A stretch of 64,000 nt of DNA from Thiomicrorhabdus chilensis DSM 12352 (GCF_000483485.1 NZ_KI519609.1:1207460-1271459), one strand, 5' to 3'. Numbered from the stretch's first letter, positions 1 to 9,573 are shown. The notes: generated by a model not told the origin, from the letters alone. Made by a program: numbers and translations.

Positions 1-125
1 TAAGAAGTGAACTCGGTCGTCGTTTGAAATTACGTATCGTGCCGGACATTCGTTTCTATTATGATTCCGCTCCTGAGCACGCCGCTTATATCGAGGACTT
101 GATTAATAAGGCTTTGAATAAGTAA
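1..125 (+). CDS. rbfA: 30S ribosome-binding factor A, C-terminal end only
   Basis: The first 125 bases hold the last 40 codons of a gene whose start lies outside the window (codons begin at base 3, stop TAA at 123-125). The translation contains LGRRLKLRIVPDIRFYYD and ends EDLINKALNK, which matches the conserved C-terminal part of RbfA, the KH-fold factor that binds helix 1 of 16S rRNA during 30S maturation. The next gene, truB, starts on the base after the stop, as in the common nusA-infB-rbfA-truB order, so the two are surely cotranscribed. Identification rests on a short tail plus this synteny. Confidence 0.9.
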   Translation, partial: RSELGRRLKLRIVPDIRFYYDSAPEHAAYIEDLINKALNK

Positions 126-1064
126 ATGGCTCAGTACAGACGACCGCCGCGCGAGAATATCAACGGCATAGTTTTGCTCAACAAGCCGGTTGGAGTTTCT
201 TCCAACGGTATCCTGCAACAGGTGATGCGGATTTTTAACGCCAAAAAGGGCGGGCACACCGGCGCTTTGGATCCGTTTGCTACAGGATTGCTGCCTATCT
301 GTTTGGGGGAAGCCACCAAGGTGTCAGGCTTGCTTTTGGATTCCGACAAACGCTACACGGCCACCTTGAAGTTGGGTGAACAGAGCGATACCGGGGACAC
401 CGAAGGCGAGATCATCCAGCTTCTGCCGGTGCCTGAATTGAATGAGGCGGTTATCGAAGCCGTTTTTGAGCAGTTCAGAGGTGAGATAGAACAGGTTCCG
501 CCGATGTATTCTGCACTCAAACATCAGGGCAAACCCTTGTATTACTATGCGCGAAAAGGCATTGAAATTGACAGGCCTGCCCGTCCTATCCGCATCTTGG
601 CTTTAGATTTGATCGGTTTTTCAGAAAATGAAATCGTGTTTGACGTTTTGTGTTCCAAGGGTACCTATGTGCGTACCTTGGGTGAAGATATTGCCAAAGC
701 CCTGGGAACAGTCGGGCACTTGACCGCGTTGCACCGCACCCAGACCGGGAGTTTGCACGGCGACCAGATGTTGACCCTGGAAGAGATCGAGGCACGCAAG
801 CTTGAGTGCCTGCAACCGTTGGATATTGCGTTGCAGCACTTACAGCGTATTGATTTGGATGCAGAGCAGGCGGCTTTGATCAAGCAGGGGCAAAAGCTGC
901 GCCTGGAACAGCCAAAAACCGATTTGGTGCGTTTTTACGACGATCAGGGTGTTTTTTTTGCGGTGGGTGAATGGCAAGTTGAAAAGCAGCTTTTAAAACC
1001 TAAGCGGGTGTTTAATTTGCCTTCCGGTCCTAATACGAACGCTCCCTCGGGTTCTAAGGCTTGA
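126..1064 (+). CDS. truB: tRNA pseudouridine(55) synthase TruB
   Basis: Converts U55 in the T-loop of nearly all elongator tRNAs to pseudouridine. The 312-residue protein has the TruB catalytic block GGHTGALDPFATG at about residues 42-54, with the nucleophilic aspartate at position 49, and the LNKPVGVSS segment near the N-terminus. A C-terminal PUA-like part follows from about residue 245. Length is normal for the family. The ATG abuts the stop of rbfA and the stop overlaps the next reading frame, so translation is probably coupled. One CAGGCCTG repeat lies inside the gene at 572-579 and is read as part of Asp-Arg-Pro-Ala. Confidence 0.97.
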   Translation: MAQYRRPPRENINGIVLLNKPVGVSSNGILQQVMRIFNAKKGGHTGALDPFATGLLPICLGEATKVSGLLLDSDKRYTATLKLGEQSDTGDTEGEIIQLLPVPELNEAVIEAVFEQFRGEIEQVPPMYSALKHQGKPLYYYARKGIEIDRPARPIRILALDLIGFSENEIVFDVLCSKGTYVRTLGEDIAKALGTVGHLTALHRTQTGSLHGDQMLTLEEIEARKLECLQPLDIALQHLQRIDLDAEQAALIKQGQKLRLEQPKTDLVRFYDDQGVFFAVGEWQVEKQLLKPKRVFNLPSGPNTNAPSGSKA

Positions 1065-1915
1065 TGATGTTGTTTGATTCTGCTGACGGTATTTTGGATT
1101 TGCGATCCTTTGAAGAGTTTAAGGTCGCGCATTTGCCTGAGTCCACCTGGATGGCGTGGCAAGATGTTCCGGACCACCTCAATGAGTTACCTGCCGCCCC
1201 CGCCAAACTGTTTCTGGTGGGATCGCATCAGGCTATTGAGGAAGTGAGCCTGTATCTGCACGAAAAAAACTATCAGGTCAGCGGTTCGCTTTTAATCAAT
1301 CATGCTGAGGATTTAGCGCGTTGGCAGCAGCAGCTACCAGGCCTGTTCATTTCCGGTAAAGAGTCCAAAACCTTGTGGTCTCCGAGTGCACTGGTAAAAG
1401 AATTTATTGAATCTGTGGTGACTGACTCAAAGTCGCATGCCGGTACAGCCATCGATTTGGGATGTGGAGGGGGCCGGGATGCGGTCTTCTTGGCCAAGCA
1501 AGGCTGGAAGGTCACGGCAATCGATCAGGAAAGTCGAGTGATAAAACGCGCTAAACAACTCGCGAGTCGCGCTGGTGCTTCTGTGAAATGGAAATGCTGC
1601 GATTTAAAGAAGGCGGGATGTTTGCCGGAAACCGAGTTTGATTTGGTCTTGGTGATGCGTTTTCTCAACCGTAATCTGTATTCAGAGATCGACGCGCGGG
1701 TGAAACCCGGTGGATGGCTTGTTTTCCAAACCTTTGTTGAGGGGGTTGAGGTCTTCGGCTCCCCCAAAAATCCTAACTATATCCTGCGAAAGGGCGAGTT
1801 AGCGCAAGTTTTTGCAGACTTTAAAGTGATAATTGATAGAATAGACATCTTGCCGGACGGCCGCCCAGTCGCCTGTTTTGTGGGGCAGAAGAGAGGCGGG
1901 AACCGTCCTGATTGA
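1064..1915 (+). CDS. Rhodanese-like / SAM-dependent methyltransferase fusion protein
   Basis: Two-part protein of about 283 residues. Residues 1-90 look like a rhodanese fold (LDLRSFEEFKVAHLPES, LFLVGSH), but the segment that should carry the active-site cysteine has none, so sulfur transfer is unlikely. Residues 100-280 are a Rossmann-type methyltransferase with the SAM-binding motif AIDLGCGGGRDAVFLA and a following acidic residue in VTAIDQES. The substrate is unknown; TehB-like and type-11 methyltransferases are the nearest groups I recognise. The frame is open from TTG 1061 through ATG 1064 and ATG 1067. ATG 1064 is preferred because it overlaps the truB stop by one base. It continues the truB operon. 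Confidence 0.82.
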   Translation: MMLFDSADGILDLRSFEEFKVAHLPESTWMAWQDVPDHLNELPAAPAKLFLVGSHQAIEEVSLYLHEKNYQVSGSLLINHAEDLARWQQQLPGLFISGKESKTLWSPSALVKEFIESVVTDSKSHAGTAIDLGCGGGRDAVFLAKQGWKVTAIDQESRVIKRAKQLASRAGASVKWKCCDLKKAGCLPETEFDLVLVMRFLNRNLYSEIDARVKPGGWLVFQTFVEGVEVFGSPKNPNYILRKGELAQVFADFKVIIDRIDILPDGRPVACFVGQKRGGNRPD

Positions 1916-1932
1916 TAGAGAGTGGAGAGAGT

Positions 1933-2424
1933 ATGATTAGCATGACCAGCAAGGAATTATTTAAATTTTTTCAAACCAATTTTATCTGTGAGTCGTTGAC
2001 TCGTGAAGATGTCGAAAAACTTATCTCTTTTTTGCAAGAAAAGTGGTATGAATCCGGTGAAGTGATTTCCGACACGGGTGAAGTAGGTGACTCGCTTGGC
2101 TTTATTATTGAAGGTAAGGTCAAGTTTACCAGTGGCTCAGGCTCTGAAGAGGCCGAAGTCGGCAAACAGGGTGAAGGCAGTTTGATTGGTGAGATGTCTT
2201 TCTTTGACGGTAAACCGCGTAACCTTAAAATGTCGGCCTGTAAAAAGGGCGTGAAGTTGTTTATTTTGACCAAGCCCATGTATGATCGTTTGAAGGTCGA
2301 ACAGCCTTATATTGCGGTAAACATTCTTGAAAATGCCATCGTCAGCCTGGATACCCTAATTCGTCATATGGGCGATGACATTAACGCCTTGGAAAACTAC
2401 GTGCACGGCTTTGGAAAACGTTAA
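1933..2424 (+). CDS. Stand-alone cyclic-nucleotide-binding domain protein
   Basis: About 163 residues with a Crp-type effector domain: a run of beta strands with SGEVISDTGEVGDSLGFII and the phosphate-binding-cassette-like GEGSLIGEMSFFDGKPR. A helical tail follows, but no helix-turn-helix, so it is a sensor or adaptor module and not a Crp-family DNA-binding regulator. The frame is open back to TTG 1912, but ATG 1933 is preceded by the ribosome-binding sequence GGAGAG at a good distance and is taken as the start. It is the last gene of the rbfA-truB run; a 190-bp gap with a new promoter separates it from rpsO. Ligand and partner cannot be read from sequence. Confidence 0.75.
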   Translation: MISMTSKELFKFFQTNFICESLTREDVEKLISFLQEKWYESGEVISDTGEVGDSLGFIIEGKVKFTSGSGSEEAEVGKQGEGSLIGEMSFFDGKPRNLKMSACKKGVKLFILTKPMYDRLKVEQPYIAVNILENAIVSLDTLIRHMGDDINALENYVHGFGKR

Positions 2425-2489
2425 TTTTTCTGGCATAGTTTATGGGAATGGGATCAAAACACGTCATAATGTTAGCCTGTTCCGATAAA

Positions 2490-2520
2490 TTGACATTTTA
2501 GTCAGCGTTAAAGCTTGTAT
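2490..2520 (+). promoter_or_regulatory. Possible sigma70 promoter of rpsO
   Basis: TTGACA at 2490-2495 is a perfect -35 hexamer; the best -10 candidate is TTGTAT at 2515-2520, with a long 19-bp spacer. About 95 bases of leader would precede rpsO, room for the S15 self-binding site known in enterobacteria, though I cannot identify the pseudoknot here by eye. The assignment is weak because the spacer is not ideal. Confidence 0.35.
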
Positions 2521-2615
2521 TGCCGGTTTAAATCCGTAAAATACTCGGTTCGACTTCTATCATCGGTTGTGGAAGTTGAATTTTAATTCAAAACCGATCC
2601 ATTGGAGAAAGACCT

Positions 2616-2882
2616 ATGTTTGATGCTGAAGTTAAAGCACAAATCGTTGCAGAATACGCTACCTCAGAAGGCGATACCGGTTCACCAGAAGTTCAAGTTG
2701 CACTTCTTACTCACCGTATCAAGCACTTGACTGAGCACTTTAAAGCGCACAAGCAAGACAACCACTCACGTACCGGTTTGTTACGTTTGGTGAGTCGTCG
2801 TCGTAAGCTTTTAGATTACCTTCACAAGAAAGACGGTGAAAGATATCTAAATCTTATCAAGCGTTTGGGTCTACGTAAGTAA
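2616..2882 (+). CDS. rpsO: 30S ribosomal protein S15
   Basis: An 88-residue primary 16S rRNA-binding protein of the 30S platform. The sequence contains the family core [15 protein letters not shown] and the C-terminal [15 protein letters not shown] segment, and is one residue shorter than the usual 89. The start ATG follows the ribosome-binding sequence TTGGAGAA. It is followed by a strong terminator and then pnp, the conserved rpsO-pnp order. In enterobacteria S15 represses its own translation through its leader; the long untranslated region here is compatible with that. Confidence 0.98.
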   Translation: MFDAEVKAQIVAEYATSEGDTGSPEVQVALLTHRIKHLTEHFKAHKQDNHSRTGLLRLVSRRRKLLDYLHKKDGERYLNLIKRLGLRK

Positions 2883-2904
2883 TTCCAAAGCCTTGAAGAA
2901 AAAG

Positions 2905-2928
2905 CCCTGCATAGCAGGGTTTTTTTTT
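2905..2928 (+). terminator. Rho-independent terminator after rpsO
   Basis: CCCTGC (2905-2910) and GCAGGG (2914-2919) form a 6-bp stem with a 3-base loop, directly followed by nine T residues. It separates rpsO from pnp transcription, although read-through is usual at this place in relatives. Confidence 0.92.
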
Positions 2929-3203
2929 GCCAATTTTTTAGCTAAATGGGCCAAAAACTCCTGGTTTAGCAGACAATAAAAGGTAGAATGAAATGGTTTT
3001 TATCTTGAGGGCCGGATATTCACAGCCTTGGCTTTTGTTAAAGCCTGTCGTTCATGTTTAAGTGCTTGAAAAGACAGTGAAAATGGTGATGTGTTTTGGC
3101 GTATAGGCTGTTGTTGCTTCAACGTTTTGCTAAAATAGATGAGCTTGTCTCAAGATGAATGGACTATTTACTATTAATGCATAGTTGGCTGTAAACCAAG
3201 AGC

Positions 3204-3241
3204 CTGAATCCCTAAGCGACTTTTTGTTTAGGGATTCAGGT
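3204..3241 (+). promoter_or_regulatory. Long hairpin in the pnp leader, possible RNase III autoregulation site
   Basis: CCTGAATCCCTAA (3204-3216) and TTAGGGATTCAGG (3229-3241) form a perfect 13-bp stem with a 12-base loop, ending about 40 bases upstream of the pnp start. In E. coli a double-stranded leader element at this position is cut by RNase III and lets PNPase limit its own mRNA. The same role is inferred here from position and stem length only. A terminator is less likely because only four T residues follow. The rest of the gap (2929-3203) shows no gene; I could not settle on a convincing promoter in it. Confidence 0.6.
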
Positions 3242-3281
3242 TTTCAGCCATTTGAATCTAAGAAATTATAAAAGGTGTTTC

Positions 3282-5372
3282 ATGGCTAAAATTAGCAAGT
3301 CATTTCAATACGGACAGCATCAAGTTACTTTAGAAACCGGAGAGATCGCTCGTCAGGCAGACGGTGCGGTAATGATCGGCATGGGTGACACACGCGTGCT
3401 GGTTACGGTAGTCGCTGCCAAATCGGCGAAAGAGGGGCAGGACTTTTTTCCTCTGACCGTAAACTATCAGGAAAAAGCCTATGCGGCCGGCCGTATTCCA
3501 GGCGGTTTCCTTAAACGTGAAGGACGTCCTTCAGAGAAGGAAACCTTAACCTCTCGTCTGATTGACCGTCCGATTCGTCCTTTGTTCCCCAAAGGGTTCT
3601 TGAATGAGGTGCAGGTCATCGCTACTGTAGTGGCTTTGGATCCTGAGGTGGGAACCGAAGTGCCGGCCATGCTTGGAACTTCAGCAGCTTTAGCCATTTC
3701 CGGCATTCCGTTTAACGGCCCAATTGGTGCCGCTATTGTGGGATATCAGAATGATGAATACCTGCTTAATCCAAGTGCCGAGGCCTTACAGGAATCCGAT
3801 TTGGAGTTGAGTGTTGCCGGTACTCAAGACGCGGTCTTGATGGTTGAATCGGAAGCGTCCGAGTTGTCAGAAGATATTATGTTGGGCGCGGTGATGTTTG
3901 GTCATCAACAGATGCAAGCAGCCATTTCTGCAATTCAGGAATTTGCTCAAGAAGCAGGTAAACCGACTTGGGATTGGCAAGCTCCAGAAGAAAATACCGA
4001 ACTTAAAAATGCCGTATTCGATCTGATTCGTAGTGATGTTGAAGCCGCCTATTCAATTGCCGACAAAATGGATCGATACGCTGCTTTAGATGCAGCCAAA
4101 GAGAAAGCCATGACCCAGTTAGTCGCTTCTGAAATCAATGAAGAAGGCTTTCACGCAAAAGAGATCGAAGGCATGTTCGGCAAATTGCAGAAAGACATCG
4201 TACGCGGACGCATCATTGCCGGCGAGCCACGTATTGACGGGCGTGACGGTAAAACTGTTCGTAGCATTGACTGTCAGGTCGGCGTCCTGCCACAGGTTCA
4301 TGGTTCAGCTTTGTTCACCCGTGGTGAGACTCAGGCTTTGGTTGTGACCACTTTGGGAACCGAAAAGGACGCCAAGATGGTCGATGAACTGACCGGTTCC
4401 TATAACGACCGTTTCATGCTGCATTATAACTTCCCTCCGTTTTCGGTAGGGGAGTGTGGACGAGTAGGCAGTCCGGGACGCCGCGAAGTTGGTCACGGAA
4501 TGTTGGCGCGTCGCGGTGTTGCCGCCTTGTTGCCGACCTCTGAAGAATTTCCATATACCATTCGTGTGGTGTCTGAAATCACCGAATCAAACGGTTCAAG
4601 CTCTATGGCGTCGGTTTGCGGTACTTCGATGTCCTTAATGCATGCCGGTGTGCCGATTGCCGCTCCGATTGCGGGTATCGCCATGGGATTGATCAAGGAA
4701 GACAGCGGTTTTGCCGTGCTTTCGGATATCTTGGGTGATGAAGATCACCTTGGGGATATGGATTTCAAAGTGGCCGGAACCGATCAAGGGATTACCGCCT
4801 TGCAGATGGATATTAAAATCACCGGCATTACCGAAGAGATCATGCAAATTGCACTGGATCAAGCCAAGGCGGGCCGTTTGCACATTTTGGGTGAGATGGC
4901 GAAAGCAATCAGCTCGTCCAATGCTGATGTCGCGGGAACCGCGCCGCGTTTCTTTATGGTGAAAGTTAAGCCAGAGAAGGTACGTGAAATCATCGGAAAA
5001 GGTGGCGCGACGATTCGTGCCCTGACCGAAGAAACCGGTTGTACCATTGAAATCGACGACGAAGGCAATGTCAAAATCGCCTCGGTGGATGAAGAGTCTG
5101 CTAATTTGGCTAAAGCGCGTATTGCGGAAATTACCGCCGAGCCGGAAATTGGCAAAACCTATGATGCCGTGGTCAAAAAGATTGTCGACTTTGGTGCGTT
5201 TGTGGCTTACATGCCCGGCCGTGAAGGGTTGGTTCATGTGTCGCAGATTGCCGAAGAGCGTGTTGAAAACGTAGAAGATTACTTGAAAGAAGGTCAGGAA
5301 ATCCGCGTCAAACTTACTGACATCGACAAGCAAGGACGCGTCAAGCTTTCCATGAAAGAGGCGGATGCTTAA
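3282..5372 (+). CDS. pnp: Polyribonucleotide nucleotidyltransferase (PNPase)
   Basis: A 3'-5' phosphorolytic exoribonuclease of about 696 residues, core of RNA decay and the degradosome. Two RNase PH-like domains are visible: the N-terminal one with [18 protein letters not shown], and the second with [10 protein letters not shown] and the metal/phosphate-binding [19 protein letters not shown] domain with [12 protein letters not shown] follows near residue 560, then an S1 domain with [16 protein letters not shown] close to the C-terminus. The frame extends ten codons upstream, but ATG 3282 fits the family start ([11 protein letters not shown]) and has AAAGGTG in front of it. Length and domain order are normal. 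Confidence 0.98.
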   Translation: MAKISKSFQYGQHQVTLETGEIARQADGAVMIGMGDTRVLVTVVAAKSAKEGQDFFPLTVNYQEKAYAAGRIPGGFLKREGRPSEKETLTSRLIDRPIRPLFPKGFLNEVQVIATVVALDPEVGTEVPAMLGTSAALAISGIPFNGPIGAAIVGYQNDEYLLNPSAEALQESDLELSVAGTQDAVLMVESEASELSEDIMLGAVMFGHQQMQAAISAIQEFAQEAGKPTWDWQAPEENTELKNAVFDLIRSDVEAAYSIADKMDRYAALDAAKEKAMTQLVASEINEEGFHAKEIEGMFGKLQKDIVRGRIIAGEPRIDGRDGKTVRSIDCQVGVLPQVHGSALFTRGETQALVVTTLGTEKDAKMVDELTGSYNDRFMLHYNFPPFSVGECGRVGSPGRREVGHGMLARRGVAALLPTSEEFPYTIRVVSEITESNGSSSMASVCGTSMSLMHAGVPIAAPIAGIAMGLIKEDSGFAVLSDILGDEDHLGDMDFKVAGTDQGITALQMDIKITGITEEIMQIALDQAKAGRLHILGEMAKAISSSNADVAGTAPRFFMVKVKPEKVREIIGKGGATIRALTEETGCTIEIDDEGNVKIASVDEESANLAKARIAEITAEPEIGKTYDAVVKKIVDFGAFVAYMPGREGLVHVSQIAEERVENVEDYLKEGQEIRVKLTDIDKQGRVKLSMKEADA

Positions 5373-5423
5373 TCGTCTATTTCTTGCTTGATTGAAAGCC
5401 TTTTTGGTTTTTAATCTGTTTTA

Positions 5424-5447
5424 AAGGGCCATTTCTAATGGCCTTTT
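5424..5447 (+). terminator. Rho-independent terminator after pnp
   Basis: GGCCATT (5427-5433) pairs with AATGGCC (5437-5443) around a TCT loop, extended by A-T pairs and followed by TTTT. It lies 50 bases behind the pnp stop. Confidence 0.85.
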
Positions 5448-5538
5448 ATCGTTTAAAGAATGTCTTTATTTGAAAATGTTTCGGGAAATCCCCATTCATT
5501 TCAGACAAAGTCACTAAAAATATAATTTGGGAAAATTT

Positions 5539-8457
5539 ATGTCTAAATCGCATCCTGCTTTTGAATTTATCGGTCGGCACCCTATCGAGACTTTAAATTT
5601 GACGGTTGAGCACTACCAGCACAAGGTAACCGGGGCCACCCATTACCATTTGGCGGCTGACGATCCGCAGAATGTATTTTTAGTGGCCTTGCGCACCGTA
5701 CCGATGGATTCCACCGGTGTGGCGCACATTTTGGAACACACCGTACTCTGCGGCAGCGAGAAGTATCCCGTACGCGATCCCTTTTTTATGATGATCCGTC
5801 GCTCTTTGAATACCTTTATGAATGCCTTCACGTCGAGTGATTGGACCGCTTATCCATTCGCCACGGAAAACCGTAAAGATTTCCAGAACCTGTTGCAGGT
5901 CTATATGGACGCGGTATTTTTCCCGAATCTGGATGAGCTGGATTTCGCTCAGGAAGGGCACCGTTTTGAATTTGAGGAGATGGATAACCCGGATTCACCC
6001 CTGACCTATAAAGGTGTGGTTTTCAATGAGATGAAAGGGGCCATGAGTTCGCCGATTTCACGTCTTTGGCAGAGTTTGACCGAATCCCTGTACCCGACCA
6101 ATACCTATCACTACAACAGCGGCGGTGAGCCGGTCGATATCCCGGATTTGACGCATCAGCAGTTGGTGGCATTCCATCAGGCACATTACCATCCTTCCAA
6201 CTCGGTGTTTATGACCTATGGTGACATCAGTGCTTTGCAACACCAGACCGGGTTTGAAGAGCTTGCTTTGAAGCGTTTCGATTCGCCAGTGCCGCAGGTG
6301 CATGTTGGCTTGGAAGAGCGTTTTGATAAACCTCAGACGGTTGAAAAATTCTACGCGTTGGATGAGGAGGAGAGTGCCCATAAAACTCATCTTGTATTGG
6401 GCTGGTTGTTGGGATTGAATCAGGATCCAAAAGAGGTGTTAAAAGGGCATCTGCTGAGTTCGGTGCTTTTGGACAACAGTGCCTCGCCATTGCGTAAAGT
6501 GTTGGAAGAGACTGATTTGGGCACGGCTGCGTCGCCGTTGTGCGGTTTGGAAGAGTCCAATAAAGAGATGGTGTTTTCCGTCGGCTTGCAGGGCTCTGAA
6601 GCCGAGCACGCTGAAGCGGTTGAGCATTTGATTATCGATGAATTACAACGCATTGTGAATGTTGGTGTCGATCAGCAACAGGTGGAGGCCATGCTGCACC
6701 AATTGGAACTCTCCCAGCGTGAAGTGGGAGGGGACAGCTATCCTTATGGTTTGCAGTTGATTTTACATGCCCTGCCCGGTGCTTTGCACGATGGTGACCC
6801 AATTGCTTTATTGGATTTGGACGACGCATTGCAGGAATTGGAAGAGGAAATCAAAAACCCCCGTTTTATCCCGAACTTGATACAGTCGTGGTTGCTGGAT
6901 AATCCGCACCGTGTACGTTTGTGCATGCGACCGGATAAAGAGTTGGCCAAGCGTGAGGAAGAAACAGAGAAGCAGAAGCTGGCTCAAATTCAAGCAGGCC
7001 TGTCCGTTTCTGAAAAACAGCAAATTGTGGACCTGGCGCTAGCGCTGGCGGAACGTCAGGAACAGATTGACGATGCCGATATTCTACCGGAAGTGACCAA
7101 GGACGATATCCCGACTGAGATCAAAATTATTCAAGGTGAGCAAGGTGCTGTTGGCGACTTGCCGGTGCATCAATACCAGTGCGGAACCAATGGCCTGGTT
7201 TATGAGCAAGTGTTGATTGATCTTCCCGATTTTTCGGAACATGAGAAAGCCATTTTGCCGTTGTTCAACACCTGTTTGACCGAAGTCGGGTGTGGTGGTC
7301 GGGATTATATCCAGACCCAAGAATTTCAGGCGGCCATTTCCGGCGGCATTTCCGCTCGTTCTGCCGTTCACTCCAAAATAGGCGATCCAAGCGCGTGTCA
7401 CAGCCACTATATTCTTTCCTCCAAGGCGCTTAACCGTAATCAGGAAGCTTTGGCTGGTTTGATGGAAGACACGCTTTATAGCGCGCGTTTTGACGAGTTG
7501 GCACGCATCAAGGATTTGGTTGGCCAGGTACGAGCCAGTGTTGACCATGGCATCACCGGAAACGGTCATGGTTTGGCGATGATGGCCGCCACGCAAAGTT
7601 TCACACCGATGGCGAAATGGAAATTCGAGCGCAGCGGTTTTGCCGGTATCCAATTCATCAAGCAGTTGCATGAACAGCTCAAAGATTCAACCCGAATGGA
7701 AAGTTTTGCCGAAGAGCTTAAGGGCATTCAGGACAAGTTAACTCAAGCCCCCAAACAGGGATTGTTGGTGGTGGATGAAGCGGGACATGCTTCGGCACTT
7801 AACGGCATGCAGAGTCGCTGGAAAAAGCTCTCTCAGCCTGCTCAAAGGCAAGAAGGCTTTAAGTTGCAAGCATCACACGGCCAAATCAAGCAGGCCTGGG
7901 TCACCAGTACACAGGTTAATTTCTGTGCACAGGCCTATCCGGCCGTATTGGCGGATCATGCCGATGCTCCCAAGCTTGCCGTTTTAGGGGCGTGTTTGCG
8001 CAACGGCTTTCTACATTCGGCCATTCGTGAAAAGGGCGGGGCCTACGGTGGCGGTGCGACCTACAACGGTGAGGCGGCAGCTTTTGTTTTCTATTCATAC
8101 CGTGATCCGCGTTTGCTGGAAACTTACGATGATTTCGCCAAGGCCAAGGATTGGTTGATGAGCAATGAGATGACGCAGGCCAAGGTCGACGAAGCCATTC
8201 TCAATGTCATCAGTGCAATGGATAGACCGGGATCTCCTGCCGGTGAAGCCAAGAAAGCGTTTTACCAATCATTGTATGGTCGTACGCACGATGTGCGTAT
8301 GGCTTATCGAGAAGGCGTGATTTCGAGCACCGTCAACGAGTTGCGGGAGGTTGCTGAACGCTACCTGCATCCGGAACGCGCTTCTTCTGCCGTGTTGACC
8401 CATAGCGGTATGAAAGAGATTGTCGCTGATGAGGGGTTTGATGTGTTTACACTTTAA
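5539..8457 (+). CDS. M16C-family zinc metalloprotease, presequence-protease (PreP) type
   Basis: About 972 residues, the length of the PreP / Cym1 branch of insulinase-like peptidases. The inverted zinc motif HILEH is at residues 63-67, followed by TVLCGS and the family segment MNAFTSSDWTAYPFAT; the distal acidic ligand is expected in FNEMKGAMSS about 90 residues later. A second, catalytically inactive M16 half forms the C-terminal part (EKGGAYGGGATYN, a substrate-binding R/Y-type region). Such enzymes degrade free peptides in a closed chamber. No signal peptide is seen, so it is probably cytoplasmic. The frame is open to TTG 5527, but ATG 5539 gives the family-like start. Monocistronic, behind the pnp terminator. 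Confidence 0.92.
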   Translation: MSKSHPAFEFIGRHPIETLNLTVEHYQHKVTGATHYHLAADDPQNVFLVALRTVPMDSTGVAHILEHTVLCGSEKYPVRDPFFMMIRRSLNTFMNAFTSSDWTAYPFATENRKDFQNLLQVYMDAVFFPNLDELDFAQEGHRFEFEEMDNPDSPLTYKGVVFNEMKGAMSSPISRLWQSLTESLYPTNTYHYNSGGEPVDIPDLTHQQLVAFHQAHYHPSNSVFMTYGDISALQHQTGFEELALKRFDSPVPQVHVGLEERFDKPQTVEKFYALDEEESAHKTHLVLGWLLGLNQDPKEVLKGHLLSSVLLDNSASPLRKVLEETDLGTAASPLCGLEESNKEMVFSVGLQGSEAEHAEAVEHLIIDELQRIVNVGVDQQQVEAMLHQLELSQREVGGDSYPYGLQLILHALPGALHDGDPIALLDLDDALQELEEEIKNPRFIPNLIQSWLLDNPHRVRLCMRPDKELAKREEETEKQKLAQIQAGLSVSEKQQIVDLALALAERQEQIDDADILPEVTKDDIPTEIKIIQGEQGAVGDLPVHQYQCGTNGLVYEQVLIDLPDFSEHEKAILPLFNTCLTEVGCGGRDYIQTQEFQAAISGGISARSAVHSKIGDPSACHSHYILSSKALNRNQEALAGLMEDTLYSARFDELARIKDLVGQVRASVDHGITGNGHGLAMMAATQSFTPMAKWKFERSGFAGIQFIKQLHEQLKDSTRMESFAEELKGIQDKLTQAPKQGLLVVDEAGHASALNGMQSRWKKLSQPAQRQEGFKLQASHGQIKQAWVTSTQVNFCAQAYPAVLADHADAPKLAVLGACLRNGFLHSAIREKGGAYGGGATYNGEAAAFVFYSYRDPRLLETYDDFAKAKDWLMSNEMTQAKVDEAILNVISAMDRPGSPAGEAKKAFYQSLYGRTHDVRMAYREGVISSTVNELREVAERYLHPERASSAVLTHSGMKEIVADEGFDVFTL

Positions 8458-8653
8458 AAGCCTTTATGCGCTTTGGACGATCCGAACCGCTTTTAAAAAT
8501 CGCGTTACCCAGGCCTGTTCATTTTGTTGATTATTAAGAATAACATGAGCAGAAACCCCCTCAAGCTGACGGTGCCTGGCTGATGTAACCTTTTACCTAT
8601 TGAATATAAATACAAAAAAACAATAAAAGATTAAAACAATAAAAGATTTAGTT

Positions 8654-9001
8654 ATGCCACATATCATTATCGAATACAGTCAGGAATCACTCTCTCGTAA
8701 ACTCGTTAAGTTCCTGCTTTCAGAAGCGTTTTATGCCGTCAAATCCACCAGGCTTTTTGACGAGCAAAACATCAAAGTACGGGCGCACCCGGTTGAGCAT
8801 TACCAACTGGGTGAAAGCGATTCCGGTTTCATGCATATCATTTGCCGAATTCATACAGGGAAAACGCAGGATGAGAAACAGCTATTGACGCAAACATTGC
8901 TCAAAAGCGTGAAGGGCGTAATGATGTCCTCGATGGTGATTACGGTCGAGGTCGTAGAGATGGACGACTCAAGTTATGCCAAAACTGTCCTCAAGGTGTA
9001 G
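8654..9001 (+). CDS. 5-carboxymethyl-2-hydroxymuconate isomerase family protein
   Basis: A 115-residue tautomerase-superfamily protein resembling CHMI (HpcD). It begins MPHIIIEYS, placing a proline next to the initiator methionine where this family uses Pro1 as catalytic base, and contains the typical KVRAHPVEHYQLGE and FMHIICRIHTGK segments. No other homoprotocatechuate-pathway gene is nearby, so the true substrate may differ. The gene converges with the DUF1810 gene with only 17 bases between stops. About 195 bases upstream are non-coding and AT-rich and carry a CAGGCCTG repeat at 8510. Confidence 0.85.
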   Translation: MPHIIIEYSQESLSRKLVKFLLSEAFYAVKSTRLFDEQNIKVRAHPVEHYQLGESDSGFMHIICRIHTGKTQDEKQLLTQTLLKSVKGVMMSSMVITVEVVEMDDSSYAKTVLKV

Positions 9002-9018
9002 AAAAGAGCAAAACCGGA

Positions 9019-9462
9019 TTAGAGCCGATTAAGAGCCTCTAAGGTCTTTTCGCTCAACTGGCCGTCACAAAATTTGTCTATCGCTTTTTGAAACAGTCTT
9101 TTATCTTCTGCGGCCTCTGCAAACAAGGTCATGCAGGCGCAGAATTTTTTATTATCCGGCTTGCCGAAAATCTCCAGCAGGCTGGTGCCCTCAATCGCCA
9201 CAACCGCTTGAACAGATTCCATTAAACGCGTCCCTAAAACAGGATGGTCTAAATAGGCTTTGGCTTCCTCCAGACTTTTGATCGCATAAAAGATCGTGGT
9301 TTGACTGTGGCCCAAACCGTCTATCTGCGGAAACACAAACCACATCCAGTGAGAACGCTTGCGAGCTGCTTGCAATTCGGCAAGGGCTCTCGGGTAGGTG
9401 TCTTGTTGGGCTTTGACAAAACGCTCTATATCGAAAGGGTCATTGTTTGTGGATGATTTCAT
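9019..9462 (-). CDS. DUF1810 family protein
   Basis: 147 residues with the family signature FVKAQQDTYPRALAEL, SHWMWFVFPQIDGLG and a C-terminal DNKKFCACMTLFAEA. DUF1810 proteins are small, helical and cytoplasmic, often annotated after calpastatin without functional support. I know of no established role, and the context (between a CHMI-like gene and roxA) does not suggest one. Confidence 0.85.
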   Translation of the reverse strand: MKSSTNNDPFDIERFVKAQQDTYPRALAELQAARKRSHWMWFVFPQIDGLGHSQTTIFYAIKSLEEAKAYLDHPVLGTRLMESVQAVVAIEGTSLLEIFGKPDNKKFCACMTLFAEAAEDKRLFQKAIDKFCDGQLSEKTLEALNRL

Positions 9463-9573
9463 GTGCCTATTCCAAGTTTGTCTGAATCGCAGTTGGCCAT
9501 CGTGACGGACTGAAAACCCAAGAAAACTGAACAGGCCTGCTCAGTTTTTGAAGACATTTAAATAAACTGAATT

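Noticed and set aside
4635-5333. A 232-codon minus-strand frame inside pnp
   Set aside because: Exact antisense shadow of a conserved, highly expressed gene; no start signals.
7084-7671. A 195-codon minus-strand frame inside the M16C protease gene
   Set aside because: Antisense shadow of a conserved metalloprotease with no independent support.
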